Shown here: positions 1-8,704 of the stretch, piece by piece
Position numbering within the stretch: the stretch's first letter is position 1
Layout: the number at the start of each line of letters is the position of its first letter
Source: Candidatus Synechococcus calcipolaris G9
GTDB taxonomy: Bacteria; Cyanobacteriota; Cyanobacteriia; Thermosynechococcales; Thermosynechococcaceae
Assembly: GCF_029582805.1 (NCBI RefSeq)
Contig: NZ_JAKKUT010000002.1
Span: 1 to 64,000, forward strand
DNA: 64,000 nt
Direction: 5' to 3'
Notes under the pieces: generated by a model
Seen by the model: the letters and a program-made list of their open reading frames with translations, nothing else
Told to the model about the DNA's origin: nothing
The model's database searches: none
Position numbers and translations under genes: made by a program

Positions 1-2
1 AG

Positions 3-236
3 CATGGTTCGGCCCAAATTGGGGAAGTAGCCCTATTTTCTAGCTACAAAATTCCTCTCAACTATTACCAAATCTGTTTTATTCCCCCCAATGGATCAGA
101 CTTCTATTTTTGGAAATACTTTATCCCCCCCTGGATATGGGACATCAGAATAGAATTTTGGTATTTCGATAGTGACTATCAATTCCTTGATCCTCTGATG
201 CTAGAACAAATCCATGATCAGACCGTAAATGTGTAG
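3..236 (+). CDS. C-terminal end of an unidentified protein (partial)
   Basis: An open frame enters from the left edge of the window and ends at a TAG 15 bases before the next ATG. The 77 visible residues are unusually rich in aromatic residues (Tyr, Phe, Trp) and prolines, with no motif I recognise. Its tight spacing to the following small gene and the endolysin suggests one transcription unit. It could be the end of a phage structural or lysis-associated protein, but that is only an inference from the neighbours. The N-terminus lies outside the window, so family and start cannot be judged. Confidence 0.5.
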   Translation, partial: HGSAQIGEVALFSSYKIPLNYYQICFIPPNGSDFYFWKYFIPPWIWDIRIEFWYFDSDYQFLDPLMLEQIHDQTVNV

Positions 237-251
237 GACTAGGAAACAGTA

Positions 252-497
252 ATGGCCACAGATGATCTATGTCAGAATTTAACCCTTCGCATTGGGGAAC
301 TGCTAGGGATGCTGCAAAGTTTGCAGTCTCGCATTACTAGCCTAGAAGAATGCGATCGCCGTCAGTACCAATTAATTGCCATTCTGGTAGCGGTAAATTT
401 GGGATTAAATAACCCCCTGACTAATCAACTTTTTAACATTCAGGATGGCCCGGCGGCTCAATGGGCCTGCGAAGCCCAGGAGGATCAACAGGAATGA
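252..497 (+). CDS. Small coiled-coil protein with hydrophobic stretch, upstream of endolysin
   Basis: An 81-residue protein of unknown family. Residues 10-40 have the heptad look of a coiled coil, and residues 41-52 (QLIAILVAVNLG) are hydrophobic, which would fit a short membrane-associated segment. An AGGA ribosome site precedes the ATG. Its stop codon overlaps the next gene's ATG in an ATGA arrangement, so the two are probably translationally coupled. Its position directly before an endolysin invites comparison with holins or lysis-accessory proteins. The hydrophobic stretch is short for a classical holin, so I leave the function open. Confidence 0.6.
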   Translation: MATDDLCQNLTLRIGELLGMLQSLQSRITSLEECDRRQYQLIAILVAVNLGLNNPLTNQLFNIQDGPAAQWACEAQEDQQE

Positions 498-1417
498 TTT
501 ACCTTAACTTTGCCCCAACACCGATCACTGACCACGGCCTGATCCGCTGGCATCTATCCCTGATGAATGGCGATCGCCCGGTGGATCAAATCAATGCATA
601 TAGTGGGGCCCCGTCGGCCCAAGCACTAAAAACAGGGTCTAAGGATTTTCCCGGTAGCCTTCGCCCTCTCCCTCCTGGTCGCTGGAAAATTGGCCCGATT
701 GAAGATGCTGGATCATCATGGGGGCCGGCAATCGGGCGTTACTGGATCGATCTGCTACCCATGGCAGGTACTCAAACCTATGGGCGATCAGCGTTCGGTA
801 TCCACCTAGACGCAAATCACCATCAACCTAGGGGCCGTGGGAGTGCTGGCTGTATTGTCACCCCTAGGGAAGCCGATCTAGAGCGGGTATTAGGTTGGCT
901 ACGGGCCAAGGCAAAACCTGAATTTCTAGTGTGTTCCCATTCAACAGCGATCGCCGCCGGACAAGTAACTTACAACATCACCGCAGCGCGGCGGGCCTGG
1001 CTGGATACGATCGCATGGGCAGAGGGAACCGACGGGCCTCATGGCTACCGTACAATTTTCAGTTATAAATTTTTCTCTGATTTCTCAGACCATCCACGGC
1101 AGATTCAAAAATCTGGCCCCTTGTCCAGCGATGCCGCTGGCCGGTATCAGTTTCTCTCAACAACATGGGATGAATGTAAACACGCCCTTGATCTCCCTGA
1201 TTTTTCTCCAGCAAGTCAGGATCAAGCGGCCCTATGGCTCATTGACAAGAAACGGGAAGCCTTAGAATTTTGCGATCAATTAATGATAGGGCCGGCATTA
1301 GATCGGCTTTCCTATGAATGGGCCAGTCTACCGGCGGCCAGTGGTAGGGGGCGATATGGGCAACCGATCAAATCCGTTCCCCAAATTAGGGCAAAATTGA
1401 ATCAGTTGTTGGGGTGA
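494..1417 (+). CDS. Endolysin-like protein: L,D-transpeptidase-like domain plus lambda-R-type (GH104) lysozyme
   Basis: The 307-residue product has two parts. Residues about 55-135 resemble the YkuD/DUF2778 L,D-transpeptidase fold, with a candidate His104 and a GSAGC motif ending at Cys120. From about residue 165 it matches the phage lambda R endolysin family (GH104 lytic transglycosylase): AWAEGTD containing the presumed catalytic Glu177, then the family blocks SDHPR, AAGRYQF, LPDFSP and WASLP. Both halves would act on peptidoglycan. I chose the ATG at 494 rather than 461 because AGGAGG lies 9 bases upstream and the ATG overlaps the preceding stop. No signal peptide is obvious, which fits holin-dependent release or a tail/lysis role. 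A prophage origin is inferred. Confidence 0.8.
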   Translation: MIYLNFAPTPITDHGLIRWHLSLMNGDRPVDQINAYSGAPSAQALKTGSKDFPGSLRPLPPGRWKIGPIEDAGSSWGPAIGRYWIDLLPMAGTQTYGRSAFGIHLDANHHQPRGRGSAGCIVTPREADLERVLGWLRAKAKPEFLVCSHSTAIAAGQVTYNITAARRAWLDTIAWAEGTDGPHGYRTIFSYKFFSDFSDHPRQIQKSGPLSSDAAGRYQFLSTTWDECKHALDLPDFSPASQDQAALWLIDKKREALEFCDQLMIGPALDRLSYEWASLPAASGRGRYGQPIKSVPQIRAKLNQLLG

Positions 1418-1540
1418 CAGTCTAGGGGAAGGTTCACAATTCTGACTTTTCCTCTGGTTTTGTAGTTGGCCGATACGACGGAATCCGCTGGATGGTGTTA
1501 GGGTAAGTACGGAAACGCCCCAATTCGCGGGAGGCATAGA

Positions 1541-2041
1541 ATGAGTACGTTGGTTGTCATTGCTTTTGACGATGAGTACAAGGCAAATGAAGTGTTACTG
1601 GAACTGGTCAAGCTTCAGCGTGAGCATCTCCTAGATATGGAAGATGCTGCCGTAGTCGTACGAACAAAGGACGGCAAAATTAAAGTTAATCAAACCCAAG
1701 ACCTGACCTTGGCCGGTGCCCTAGGGGGTGGTTTTTGGGGTCTATTGATTGGTCTATTATTTTTTAATCCCTTACTGGGTTGGGCTGCTGGTCTGGTGGC
1801 CGGTGCCATCTCTGGTAAGTTGACGGATATTGGTATTGATGACAACTTCATCAAAGAATTAGGTAAAACGATTGAACCCGGTAATTCGGCTATTTTTACC
1901 TTGGTACGGCAAGCAACCCCGGATAAGGTATTAGAAGAAGTGGGCCGCTTTGGTGGCAAAGTCCTACGGACATCCCTGTCTAAGGAAGACGAGGCCAAGT
2001 TACAGGAAGCCCTCAATAAAGGTAATACCCCCTCCGCATAG
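1541..2041 (+). CDS. DUF1269 family membrane protein
   Basis: A 166-residue protein with the typical DUF1269 layout: an N-terminal alpha/beta part beginning [10 protein letters not shown], a glycine-rich hydrophobic hairpin at about residues 58-90 ([17 protein letters not shown], then a [13 protein letters not shown] segment), and a C-terminal alpha/beta part. The family is widespread and its biochemical role is unknown. Glycine-zipper-like hairpins of this kind usually insert in membranes. A modest GGAGGCAT ribosome site precedes the ATG. The gene stands alone between the lysis cassette and yidD. Confidence 0.85.
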   Translation: MSTLVVIAFDDEYKANEVLLELVKLQREHLLDMEDAAVVVRTKDGKIKVNQTQDLTLAGALGGGFWGLLIGLLFFNPLLGWAAGLVAGAISGKLTDIGIDDNFIKELGKTIEPGNSAIFTLVRQATPDKVLEEVGRFGGKVLRTSLSKEDEAKLQEALNKGNTPSA

Positions 2042-2078
2042 TCGCAATAGGGGGCCAATTAGGTTGGGGGTTCACTCC

Positions 2079-2345
2079 TTGATCAAGGCTATTATATTGA
2101 GTTTAATTCGGGGCTATCAGTATTTGATATCGCCCCTTTTTTTGCCAACCTGTCGCTATCATCCCACCTGTTCTGCCTATGCCCTGGAAGCGGTAGAGCG
2201 GTTCGGCCCGTGGCGAGGGGGATGGCTAGGCCTGAAGCGTATTTTTCGTTGCCATCCCTTTGCAGTGGGGGGCTATGATCCTGTTCCCGACGATATTAAA
2301 TCCCGATCGCCGCAATCTTTAGATGAGTTAGATAAATTGAATTAA
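2079..2345 (+). CDS. yidD: YidD membrane protein insertion efficiency factor
   Basis: The 88-residue product shows the complete YidD signature: an amphipathic start [19 protein letters not shown], the cysteine cluster [29 protein letters not shown], and [17 protein letters not shown]. YidD assists YidC/Sec in membrane protein insertion at the inner face of the membrane. I place the start at the TTG at 2079, because the conserved family N-terminus begins there; a longer frame running back into the preceding gene is only a shadow. A TTG at 2064 is the alternative. The gene ends 8 bases from the stop of the convergent nblS. Confidence 0.88.
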   Translation: MIKAIILSLIRGYQYLISPLFLPTCRYHPTCSAYALEAVERFGPWRGGWLGLKRIFRCHPFAVGGYDPVPDDIKSRSPQSLDELDKLN

Positions 2346-2353
2346 CTCATTAA

Positions 2354-4321
2354 CTATTGTATTTGCTCTGAGCCGGCGTAGCCGCCCCTATAATCCGGGC
2401 TATTCATGGGGATAGGTTCGGATTCATCTAAATTCAGATCAAACCAAAATGTCGTACCCACACCCACTTCGCTGGCAACATGGATCTGGGTATGGTGCTT
2501 TTGGATAATATCCTGGACGATGGCTAGACCTAGGCCGGTTCCCTCCAGGGTATGGACTCGATTCTCTGCTCGGAAAAATCGCTCAAAGACGCGCGGTATA
2601 TCCTCGGAGGAAATCCCCATGCCCGTATCTGATACTTCAATGCGAACCCACCAGGGATGATTATTCTCTTGATTATTGGAGTGGGTGCCTGGCCGTTTCC
2701 AAATATAGGCCCGCATAGTTACCCGGCCCCCTTCTGGAGTAAATTTCAGGGCATTCCCGACGAGATTGGCAAAGACTTGTACCAGCAGATCGTAGTTTCC
2801 CCAAACTAGGGGGAGGGGACGATGAATATCGCTGTCTAGGTGGATTCCTTTATTGGTGGCATTGAGGTGGTAGGTGCGTAAAATTTGCTCCATGACTTGG
2901 GTCACATCCACGGGGCCAAATTGATAGGGCCGGCCTGATTCCAGGCGGGAAATATCTAGGAAATCATTGACTAAGCGGGTGAGGCGATCGGTTTCGTAGT
3001 TGGCGGTTTCCAGGAATTCTTGCTGACGTTGATGGGGTAAATCGGAACCGTATTCTTGGATGGTTTCAATAATGGACTTGATATTAAATAGGGGGGTTCG
3101 TAGCTCGTGGGAAACATTACTAATGAGTTGGCCCTTCGCTTCGTTTAGCTCGACCTCACGGGTAATATCTTGAACCGTCATGGCGATGCCCTTGGGCCTT
3201 TCCCGCTGGCTATCAAAGACACTGGTGAGTAAAACTCGCAGCGATCGCGGACTGGGTTCCTGTAAGGTGACGCGGAATTCCCCTCCCTCGGATTCTCCGG
3301 CGGCGGTCTTAAATAGAGGGCAGGTTAAGCGTTCGCATACTGGTGCGGGTAAGCAATTTAGGGCATTTTCCCCCATGACCTGCATTCCTTCCCAATTAAA
3401 GAGGCGTTGGGCAGTGGGATTGGCCAGAATGATCCGCATATCTGTATCCAGTAAAATTGCTCCATCGGCAATGGTAGAGACGAGGGTTTCTAGTTTGGCC
3501 TTTTGGGACTGTAATTCTTCAATATTTTGGGCTTCGTAGGTTTCGAGCCGCTCTGCCATGTCATTAAAACTGGTAATGAGTTCTCCCAGTTCACCGCCAA
3601 AGGGCAAATCAATCCGTTGCTTAAAGTTCCCAGAGGCAATATTTTGCACCCCTTGGAGGAGTTCTTTGATGGGCTGGGTAATAGTAAGGGCATTAAAGAC
3701 CCCACCCAAAATCACCATGATCCAGAGGGATACAAAAACGGCGATCGTCACATCTCGGGTTAAGCCGGAGGAGGCGGCCAGGGTTGCATTAGGGTTGATC
3801 CCGATCGCCAACACACCTAGGTATTCATTGTTGTAGGTGAGGGGCACAAAAACATCGGCCACTAGACCATTGGGGGTCTTATGTTGGCGGACCAGGGGAT
3901 CATGGCTGGTGGTATAGCGTTCCGGTAGCTGCATACGGCGACGCAGGGCTAGGGCACTATTGACGGGGGGAGCGGAGTAGGGAATGCCATAGTAGATTTC
4001 CCCATCCCGATCGGCATAAAGCATGTAGCGAATACTGCTACTGCGTTCGTAAAATTTACTGGAAAAGTCTGCCACGGCACTATAGTTTTGGGCCGCAACC
4101 AAGGGGGCCACATCCGCGGCCAAGAGTAGACCTAAATCCTGGCCATAGCGGGTATCGTTCAGGCGGGCATTTTGTTGAATTGAATTGACGGCCCAGAAGG
4201 TGAGACCACTCATTAAAATCGAGACCACCAAGGTTGCGGTGGCCATGAGTCGGGTTTGAATCTTAAATTCTGACCACCAGCGAGCGATCGCCCGTAGGAT
4301 GGTGTCGGAGGTCATGGTCAT
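2354..4321 (-). CDS. nblS: Sensor histidine kinase NblS (Hik33/DspA family)
   Basis: A 655-residue membrane sensor. Transmembrane helices lie at about 25-47 and 189-212 around a periplasmic sensory region. HAMP follows (about 212-265), a coiled linker, a PAS domain (about 278-385), a HisKA domain with the phospho-acceptor His405 in SHELRTPLFN, and a HATPase with N-box NLVGNALKF and G boxes DTGMGIS and GTGLGLAIV. Order and sequence match the cyanobacterial NblS/Hik33/DspA kinase, which works with the RpaB/NblR regulators to control high-light, nutrient and phycobilisome-degradation responses. It is convergent with yidD. No damaged residues were seen, so the kinase should be active. Confidence 0.92.
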   Translation of the reverse strand: MTMTSDTILRAIARWWSEFKIQTRLMATATLVVSILMSGLTFWAVNSIQQNARLNDTRYGQDLGLLLAADVAPLVAAQNYSAVADFSSKFYERSSSIRYMLYADRDGEIYYGIPYSAPPVNSALALRRRMQLPERYTTSHDPLVRQHKTPNGLVADVFVPLTYNNEYLGVLAIGINPNATLAASSGLTRDVTIAVFVSLWIMVILGGVFNALTITQPIKELLQGVQNIASGNFKQRIDLPFGGELGELITSFNDMAERLETYEAQNIEELQSQKAKLETLVSTIADGAILLDTDMRIILANPTAQRLFNWEGMQVMGENALNCLPAPVCERLTCPLFKTAAGESEGGEFRVTLQEPSPRSLRVLLTSVFDSQRERPKGIAMTVQDITREVELNEAKGQLISNVSHELRTPLFNIKSIIETIQEYGSDLPHQRQQEFLETANYETDRLTRLVNDFLDISRLESGRPYQFGPVDVTQVMEQILRTYHLNATNKGIHLDSDIHRPLPLVWGNYDLLVQVFANLVGNALKFTPEGGRVTMRAYIWKRPGTHSNNQENNHPWWVRIEVSDTGMGISSEDIPRVFERFFRAENRVHTLEGTGLGLAIVQDIIQKHHTQIHVASEVGVGTTFWFDLNLDESEPIPMNSPDYRGGYAGSEQIQ

Positions 4322-4407
4322 CGTAGGTGTATTAATCTCATGGCCAAGGAACGAAAAAATAACAGCCTGTAAAATCTATGGGTCATGGCTTGCTATGACT
4401 ATTATGG

Positions 4408-6933
4408 TTACATTGTGACATCGCTCGTCGGTTCTAAGCGAGCAAAGTCTTCAATGCGGCGACTATACAACTGCAACATGCGGTCAGCCCAGGTGAGATC
4501 GCCACTGTTAATGTACAAATGAATTAAGGGTTCACTGGCATCCGGTAGAACCAAGACCCAATTCTCACTCTCCGGTTCACCAATTTTTATCCCATCAATG
4601 AGGTTCAACTGTTGGCTGGGGTGGGTTTCTACTAAGTGACGCATCAGAGATCCCTTGGCAACCCAAGGACAACGAATCCGCCGATGGTGATGGATAATCT
4701 GGGGAAGTTGCGATCGCACATCGGAGAGGGTTATATCCTGGAGGGTCAACATTTCCACCAGTTTGGCAATGGTAAACATGCCATCAAAACCCGGATGCAG
4801 TTGGGGAAAAATAAAGCCCATATCCGCACTCCCCCCCAAGACAACCGCACTCTGACGTTGACAGGCTTCCATCAAATCCGTGGGATTCGTCCGGGTGCGG
4901 ACTAAATGGCCACCGTGGTGAGCCACCACCTGATCGACAGCACTGGAGGCCGTAACGGGAACAACAATGGTTTTACCCGGATGGGCGGTGAGAACCAGAT
5001 GGGCCATTAGGGCGGTGAGTTCTTGATCGGAAACGACGTTCCCGTGGTTATCCACCAGCGTTAATCGTTCCCCATTGGCAGACACCTGAACCCCTAACCC
5101 CGCCGAGAGGGCAACCACCACCTGACCCAATTGGGCAATGAGGTTTTGGAGAGCGCCCCCATCTAAGGGCATTTGATGGAGTGTGGCATTTAAAACTACG
5201 GCATCACAGCCAAATTTATTTAATAATTGGGGCAAGACCACCCCGGATACGGCATAGGCATAGTCAATCACAATCCGGCAATGGCTGCGATAAAAGACCT
5301 GGGTATTCAACCATTTTTCAAAGCCCTGGGCATAGGCGGCCAAGGTTTGGCTAGGGTAGCCCATGGTGCCAATGTCCGTTAAGGTGACGCGGCGGGTGTC
5401 CTCACGAAAATAGGCGGTTTCAATTTGCCGTTCTCGGCCCTTGGTGAGATTAATGCCCTTATGATCAAAAAATTCAATCAATAAATAATCCGCCCGATCC
5501 GGATGCACTCGCACATGAATGCCCCCACTCACGGACAAGGTATGGGCCGCAAAGCGAGAAATGGGCAGGGCGATCGCCTCTAAACTGAGAACATTAACAC
5601 CGACGGACATTAACCCAGAGGTTAGGGCATGGGTTACCATCCGCGATACACTCCGTTGATCTCGAGAAACAAGGACACTGGTTCCCGGCTCTAGGGTTGA
5701 GGCATAGGCGGCCGCCAAGCGCACGGCAAAATCTGGTGTCATGTCCACATTGGCTAAACCCGCCACTCCCCGCTGTCCGAAGAGATGCCGTTGTCCCGTT
5801 GTGCCCCAAATTAAACTTTGATTGAGGATGGCTCCTGGTTCTACCTGTTTGCCGGGCCAGATATGTACCCCTTGACTGATATAGGCCTCTTCACCAATGC
5901 GCGATCGCGAACCAATCACCACCCCTTCCTGGATCTGACTGTGGCGATCGACCCGAACATTCCGGGCCAATAGACAATTATTGAGCAGACTTTCTTCGCC
6001 AATCACCCCACCATTCCAGACCACCGCCGCCCGAAGCTGAGCCTGGGTGCCGACAATCACGTTATCCCCCAAGACCGTACCCGCCTCTAAGCAGGTGCCC
6101 GCAGACAATCGACAGTTATTTCCCAAGAGTACGGGGCCTTGAATTTGCACATCGGCAGGCAAGATTGTATTCCGGCCCACCCAGACCTGGGGTTGAATTT
6201 CCGTGCCGATCATTTCTAGGGTGACTCGCCCTTGGAGAGCATCCTGCTGCACCCGATGGTAGGTCTCTAGACTGCCCACATCACACCAATAGCCCTCGGC
6301 AATATACCCGTAGAGGGGAATGCCCGCCTGGAGCAAGAGGGGAAATAGATCCTTAGAAAAATCCCGCTCCATGCCACTACTTAAATAGTCCAGTACCTCC
6401 GGCTCCAGAATATACATCCCCGTATTCACCGTATCGGAGAAGACTTCCCCAGCAGAGGGTTTCTCTAAAAAGCGATTGATGCGGCCGTCGCCATCGGTAA
6501 AGACAATACCAAATTCCTTGGGATTGGGGACGCGGGTCAAAATTAGGGTAGCCTGGGAGTTTTTCTCTTGATGAAACTGAATAGCTGTGGTCAAATCAAA
6601 GTCGGTAATACTATCCCCACTCACCACCAAAAACGTATCCTGGAGCAACGCCGCAATATTTTTAACACAACCGGCGGTCCCTAGGGGTTGATCTTCTTCG
6701 ACAACATAGGTTAAATCCACGCCAAAATCATGGCCATCCCCAAAATATTCCCGCACCACATCGGGTAAATAGTGCAGGGTGACAATCACCTCTTCAATGG
6801 AGTGCTGGCGCAATAAATTGAGAATATGTTCGGCGATCGGACGATTGAGAACCGGAACCATCGGTTTGGGTAAATCACAGGTGAGGGGCCGCAGTCTGGT
6901 GCCACTTCCCCCGGCCATTAGTACTGCCCGCAT
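4408..6933 (-). CDS. Bifunctional-type sugar nucleotidyltransferase / phosphohexomutase-like protein
   Basis: An 841-residue fusion common in cyanobacteria. Residues 1-235 are a nucleotidyltransferase with the pyrophosphorylase signature GGSGTRLRPLT and the PKPMVPV segment. Residues about 245-370 are hexapeptide repeats of a left-handed beta-helix. The rest is a phosphoglucomutase/phosphomannomutase-like region. Members are usually annotated as mannose-1-phosphate guanylyltransferase and would supply GDP-mannose for polysaccharide or glycan synthesis. In the mutase part I do not see a convincing TASHNP-type phosphoserine loop; the equivalent stretch reads VLVSRDQRSVSRM, so mutase activity is doubtful. 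It ends 86 bases before nblS starts and lies just downstream of the Uma2 gene on the same strand. Confidence 0.82.
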   Translation of the reverse strand: MRAVLMAGGSGTRLRPLTCDLPKPMVPVLNRPIAEHILNLLRQHSIEEVIVTLHYLPDVVREYFGDGHDFGVDLTYVVEEDQPLGTAGCVKNIAALLQDTFLVVSGDSITDFDLTTAIQFHQEKNSQATLILTRVPNPKEFGIVFTDGDGRINRFLEKPSAGEVFSDTVNTGMYILEPEVLDYLSSGMERDFSKDLFPLLLQAGIPLYGYIAEGYWCDVGSLETYHRVQQDALQGRVTLEMIGTEIQPQVWVGRNTILPADVQIQGPVLLGNNCRLSAGTCLEAGTVLGDNVIVGTQAQLRAAVVWNGGVIGEESLLNNCLLARNVRVDRHSQIQEGVVIGSRSRIGEEAYISQGVHIWPGKQVEPGAILNQSLIWGTTGQRHLFGQRGVAGLANVDMTPDFAVRLAAAYASTLEPGTSVLVSRDQRSVSRMVTHALTSGLMSVGVNVLSLEAIALPISRFAAHTLSVSGGIHVRVHPDRADYLLIEFFDHKGINLTKGRERQIETAYFREDTRRVTLTDIGTMGYPSQTLAAYAQGFEKWLNTQVFYRSHCRIVIDYAYAVSGVVLPQLLNKFGCDAVVLNATLHQMPLDGGALQNLIAQLGQVVVALSAGLGVQVSANGERLTLVDNHGNVVSDQELTALMAHLVLTAHPGKTIVVPVTASSAVDQVVAHHGGHLVRTRTNPTDLMEACQRQSAVVLGGSADMGFIFPQLHPGFDGMFTIAKLVEMLTLQDITLSDVRSQLPQIIHHHRRIRCPWVAKGSLMRHLVETHPSQQLNLIDGIKIGEPESENWVLVLPDASEPLIHLYINSGDLTWADRMLQLYSRRIEDFARLEPTSDVTM

Positions 6934-6952
6934 GATCGTCTACCAATAAGTT

Positions 6953-7774
6953 TTAACCGGGTAACTGATCTGGATCAATTCCTTGAGATCGCAAGAAATC
7001 GGCTAACCGTTGGGCCTGGGCTTGGGCTTGGGCCGCCTGTTCCTGAGCATTTCGGGCCTGTTCTTTAGCTTGTTTAGCTTCTGCTTGAGCCGCGTGGGCC
7101 TGCTCATCGCCTGTAGGTAACAACTGGCCTTGGGCATCACACCAGCGCAACCAAGGGCCGCTTCCCCCCTCAAATTCACCATCCCAAAGGGTGAGACCTA
7201 GGTTAACTTGCCCTAGCCAAAAATCGCCGTTCTCCTGGCATTGCATCTTCTGGTATTGCAGTCCCCGCAGTTCAAAAATTCCCAGGCGATCGCCCCCTAA
7301 ACGCTTCATCGGATCAAAAACAACGTAGTAGCTAACCCGCATCTGCTCGTAAAGCTTAAATTTATGGGTGAGCTCATTCCCCACTCGATTGGAGACCACT
7401 TCAATGGCAATATCCGGCGGTTTGCCAAAGTTCCAAAGGAAATAACACCGGTTTTCCTTCGGCCAAAAGTCCTCCGGTACCTCCACATTAAAACTGACAA
7501 AGACATCAGGGACGATGGCCGGCTGGTTGACAGTATGGTAAATGCCCACATTGGCAGCGGCAAGAAATCGCTGATCTGTCAGATTGCTATAGAGAACTGC
7601 CGTTAAAAGCCGTTGCTGCTTCTCGGAGGCAATGTTATCCACCGGAGTGTCATCCTCTGTGATGAAATCATTGGCATCGGGAAAGCTTATCCCTAAATCG
7701 TTGTCTAGATCGCTGAGGTTATCCCCTAGGGCATTCTCTAGATCAGCGGCAGGAATAACAAGTGGCTTAATCAT
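6953..7774 (-). CDS. Uma2 family (DUF820) putative restriction endonuclease
   Basis: A 273-residue protein with the Uma2/DUF820 PD-(D/E)XK-like core: VPDVFV carrying the Asp, PPDIAIEVVS carrying the Glu, and a following Lys in HKFKLYEQMRV before YYVVFDP. The C-terminal 50 residues are an Ala/Gln/Glu-rich coiled coil (residues about 225-262), a common tail in cyanobacterial copies. The family is greatly expanded in cyanobacteria, and the function of most members is unproven. The gene sits 19 bases upstream of the sugar nucleotidyltransferase gene, so co-transcription is possible. Confidence 0.85.
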   Translation of the reverse strand: MIKPLVIPAADLENALGDNLSDLDNDLGISFPDANDFITEDDTPVDNIASEKQQRLLTAVLYSNLTDQRFLAAANVGIYHTVNQPAIVPDVFVSFNVEVPEDFWPKENRCYFLWNFGKPPDIAIEVVSNRVGNELTHKFKLYEQMRVSYYVVFDPMKRLGGDRLGIFELRGLQYQKMQCQENGDFWLGQVNLGLTLWDGEFEGGSGPWLRWCDAQGQLLPTGDEQAHAAQAEAKQAKEQARNAQEQAAQAQAQAQRLADFLRSQGIDPDQLPG

Positions 7775-7907
7775 GGGCAGATCTCCATGGGCCGAAGTTG
7801 CGCGTTGCTCCCCATTGTAGGGCAGGGATTAAATGGGAAAACCTTTGTTTTTTTGACGATAAAATATATTAAGCTTTGTTAGATCACGCCACTCATCCTG
7901 GAAAATT

Positions 7908-7921
7908 GTTAAATTAGATAC
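7908..7921 (+). promoter_or_regulatory. NtcA-like site in the gifB promoter
   Basis: The sequence GTT-N8-TAC differs by one base from the NtcA consensus GTA-N8-TAC. It overlaps a possible -10 box (TTAGAT or TAGATA, 7914-7920) just before the riboswitch begins. NtcA is known to repress gif genes under nitrogen limitation in Synechocystis, and a site over the -10 region would suit repression. The transcription start is inferred, not seen. Confidence 0.45.
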
Positions 7922-7926
7922 AGAAA

Positions 7927-8042
7927 CGAATCGTTCATCTCTCTCAACTCAGCAAAACAGTTTCATCTAGTCAACATCAAATTTCATCCACCTGAGAGTA
8001 TTAGAGAGACGGAAGTAGGGAAAATCCCGAAGGAACGCGCCT
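7927..8042 (+). promoter_or_regulatory. Glutamine riboswitch (glnA RNA motif) in the gifB leader
   Basis: The leader contains the conserved glnA-RNA core: ATCGTTCATC near 7928-7937, a paired region in which CTCTC and CTCAG (about 7938-7952) face CTGAGAG and AGAGAG (about 7991-8009), then GACGGAAGTAGGG (8008-8020), a short hairpin, and CCGAAGGAACGCGCC. This three-way-junction RNA binds glutamine and is known to control the gifB class of genes in cyanobacteria, raising inhibitor synthesis when glutamine is plentiful. It ends about 40 bases before the gifB start codon. The ribosome site is not strongly matched, so control may act on translation initiation. Confidence 0.85.
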
Positions 8043-8083
8043 CAGTTTCAGACCACACCTTGTACATAATTGGGGCGAAAATC

Positions 8084-8548
8084 ATGACAACTCTTACCTA
8101 TCGCGGCGTTCAATACAACTACACTCCTCCGGCGGTTAAAACCCAAGCAACTGATGTAGTAGCGAAGTACCGTGGCTACAATTATACCTGTGTTGCGGCG
8201 GTGAATCCCCCCGCTCAGTCCGTCAAGTCTTTGACTTTCCGTGGTGTTGCCTATCAAACAGGCGCAGCAGCTATTCCTACCGCCGTCGCTATGGCAAATT
8301 CCGCTGCACCCGCTGCCATTAATTCAGACATGAACTCAAACAGTAATGATCTGAATGCCATGGCCCGTTCCTTGACCATGTCTCACCATCGCGTGATCAA
8401 AAACCGTGAACAAGCTCTCTTGGTGCGGACTGCCGAATTGGTGGGTTTACCCGTCGGGGTGGCCTCCCATTACTGGAATCAAGTCCAAGGCAAAATTAAT
8501 CCTAATTTCCGTGCCAGCTACGATCGCAGCCATGTGGCTCTCAGCTAA
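8084..8548 (+). CDS. gifB: Glutamine synthetase inactivating factor IF17-like
   Basis: The 154-residue product begins with a DUF4278-type region bearing three related motifs (TYRGVQYNY, KYRGYNYTC, TFRGVAYQT). It ends with a 60-residue basic domain (about 94-154) that matches the small inhibitor IF7: SHHRVIKNREQALLVRTAELVG, YWNQVQGK, and a final FRASYDRSHVALS. IF7/IF17 bind glutamine synthetase I and shut it down when nitrogen is in excess. The glutamine riboswitch and NtcA-like site in its leader fit that job exactly. I use the ATG at 8084, which starts the DUF4278 motif; a TTG at 8060 in frame is less likely. A database search on the N-terminus alone would probably label it only DUF4278. Confidence 0.88.
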   Translation: MTTLTYRGVQYNYTPPAVKTQATDVVAKYRGYNYTCVAAVNPPAQSVKSLTFRGVAYQTGAAAIPTAVAMANSAAPAAINSDMNSNSNDLNAMARSLTMSHHRVIKNREQALLVRTAELVGLPVGVASHYWNQVQGKINPNFRASYDRSHVALS

Positions 8549-8608
8549 TCGATGAGTTGAATTCTATCCGTTCAATCATCTAATCAATCAAGGGGATTTG
8601 GTCAACCA

Positions 8609-8648
8609 AGATTTGGAAAAATCTAGGAAGATCAGATCCTCTTTTTTC
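8609..8648 (+). terminator. Possible terminator after gifB
   Basis: A small hairpin with arms AGATTT and AAATCT is followed by a weak AGGA/TCCT hairpin and a run of six T's. It lies about 60 bases after the gifB stop. The stems are short, so the call is tentative. Confidence 0.35.
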
Positions 8649-8704
8649 TAGGTGATTTCTCCTGATTTAGGCAAATTTAGGCACGGGGAGTTGGATAGTT
8701 TGGA

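Noticed and set aside
1950-2345. Longer YidD start running into the DUF1269 gene
   Set aside because: The extra 43 residues do not match YidD and overlap the preceding gene; the family N-terminus begins at 2079.
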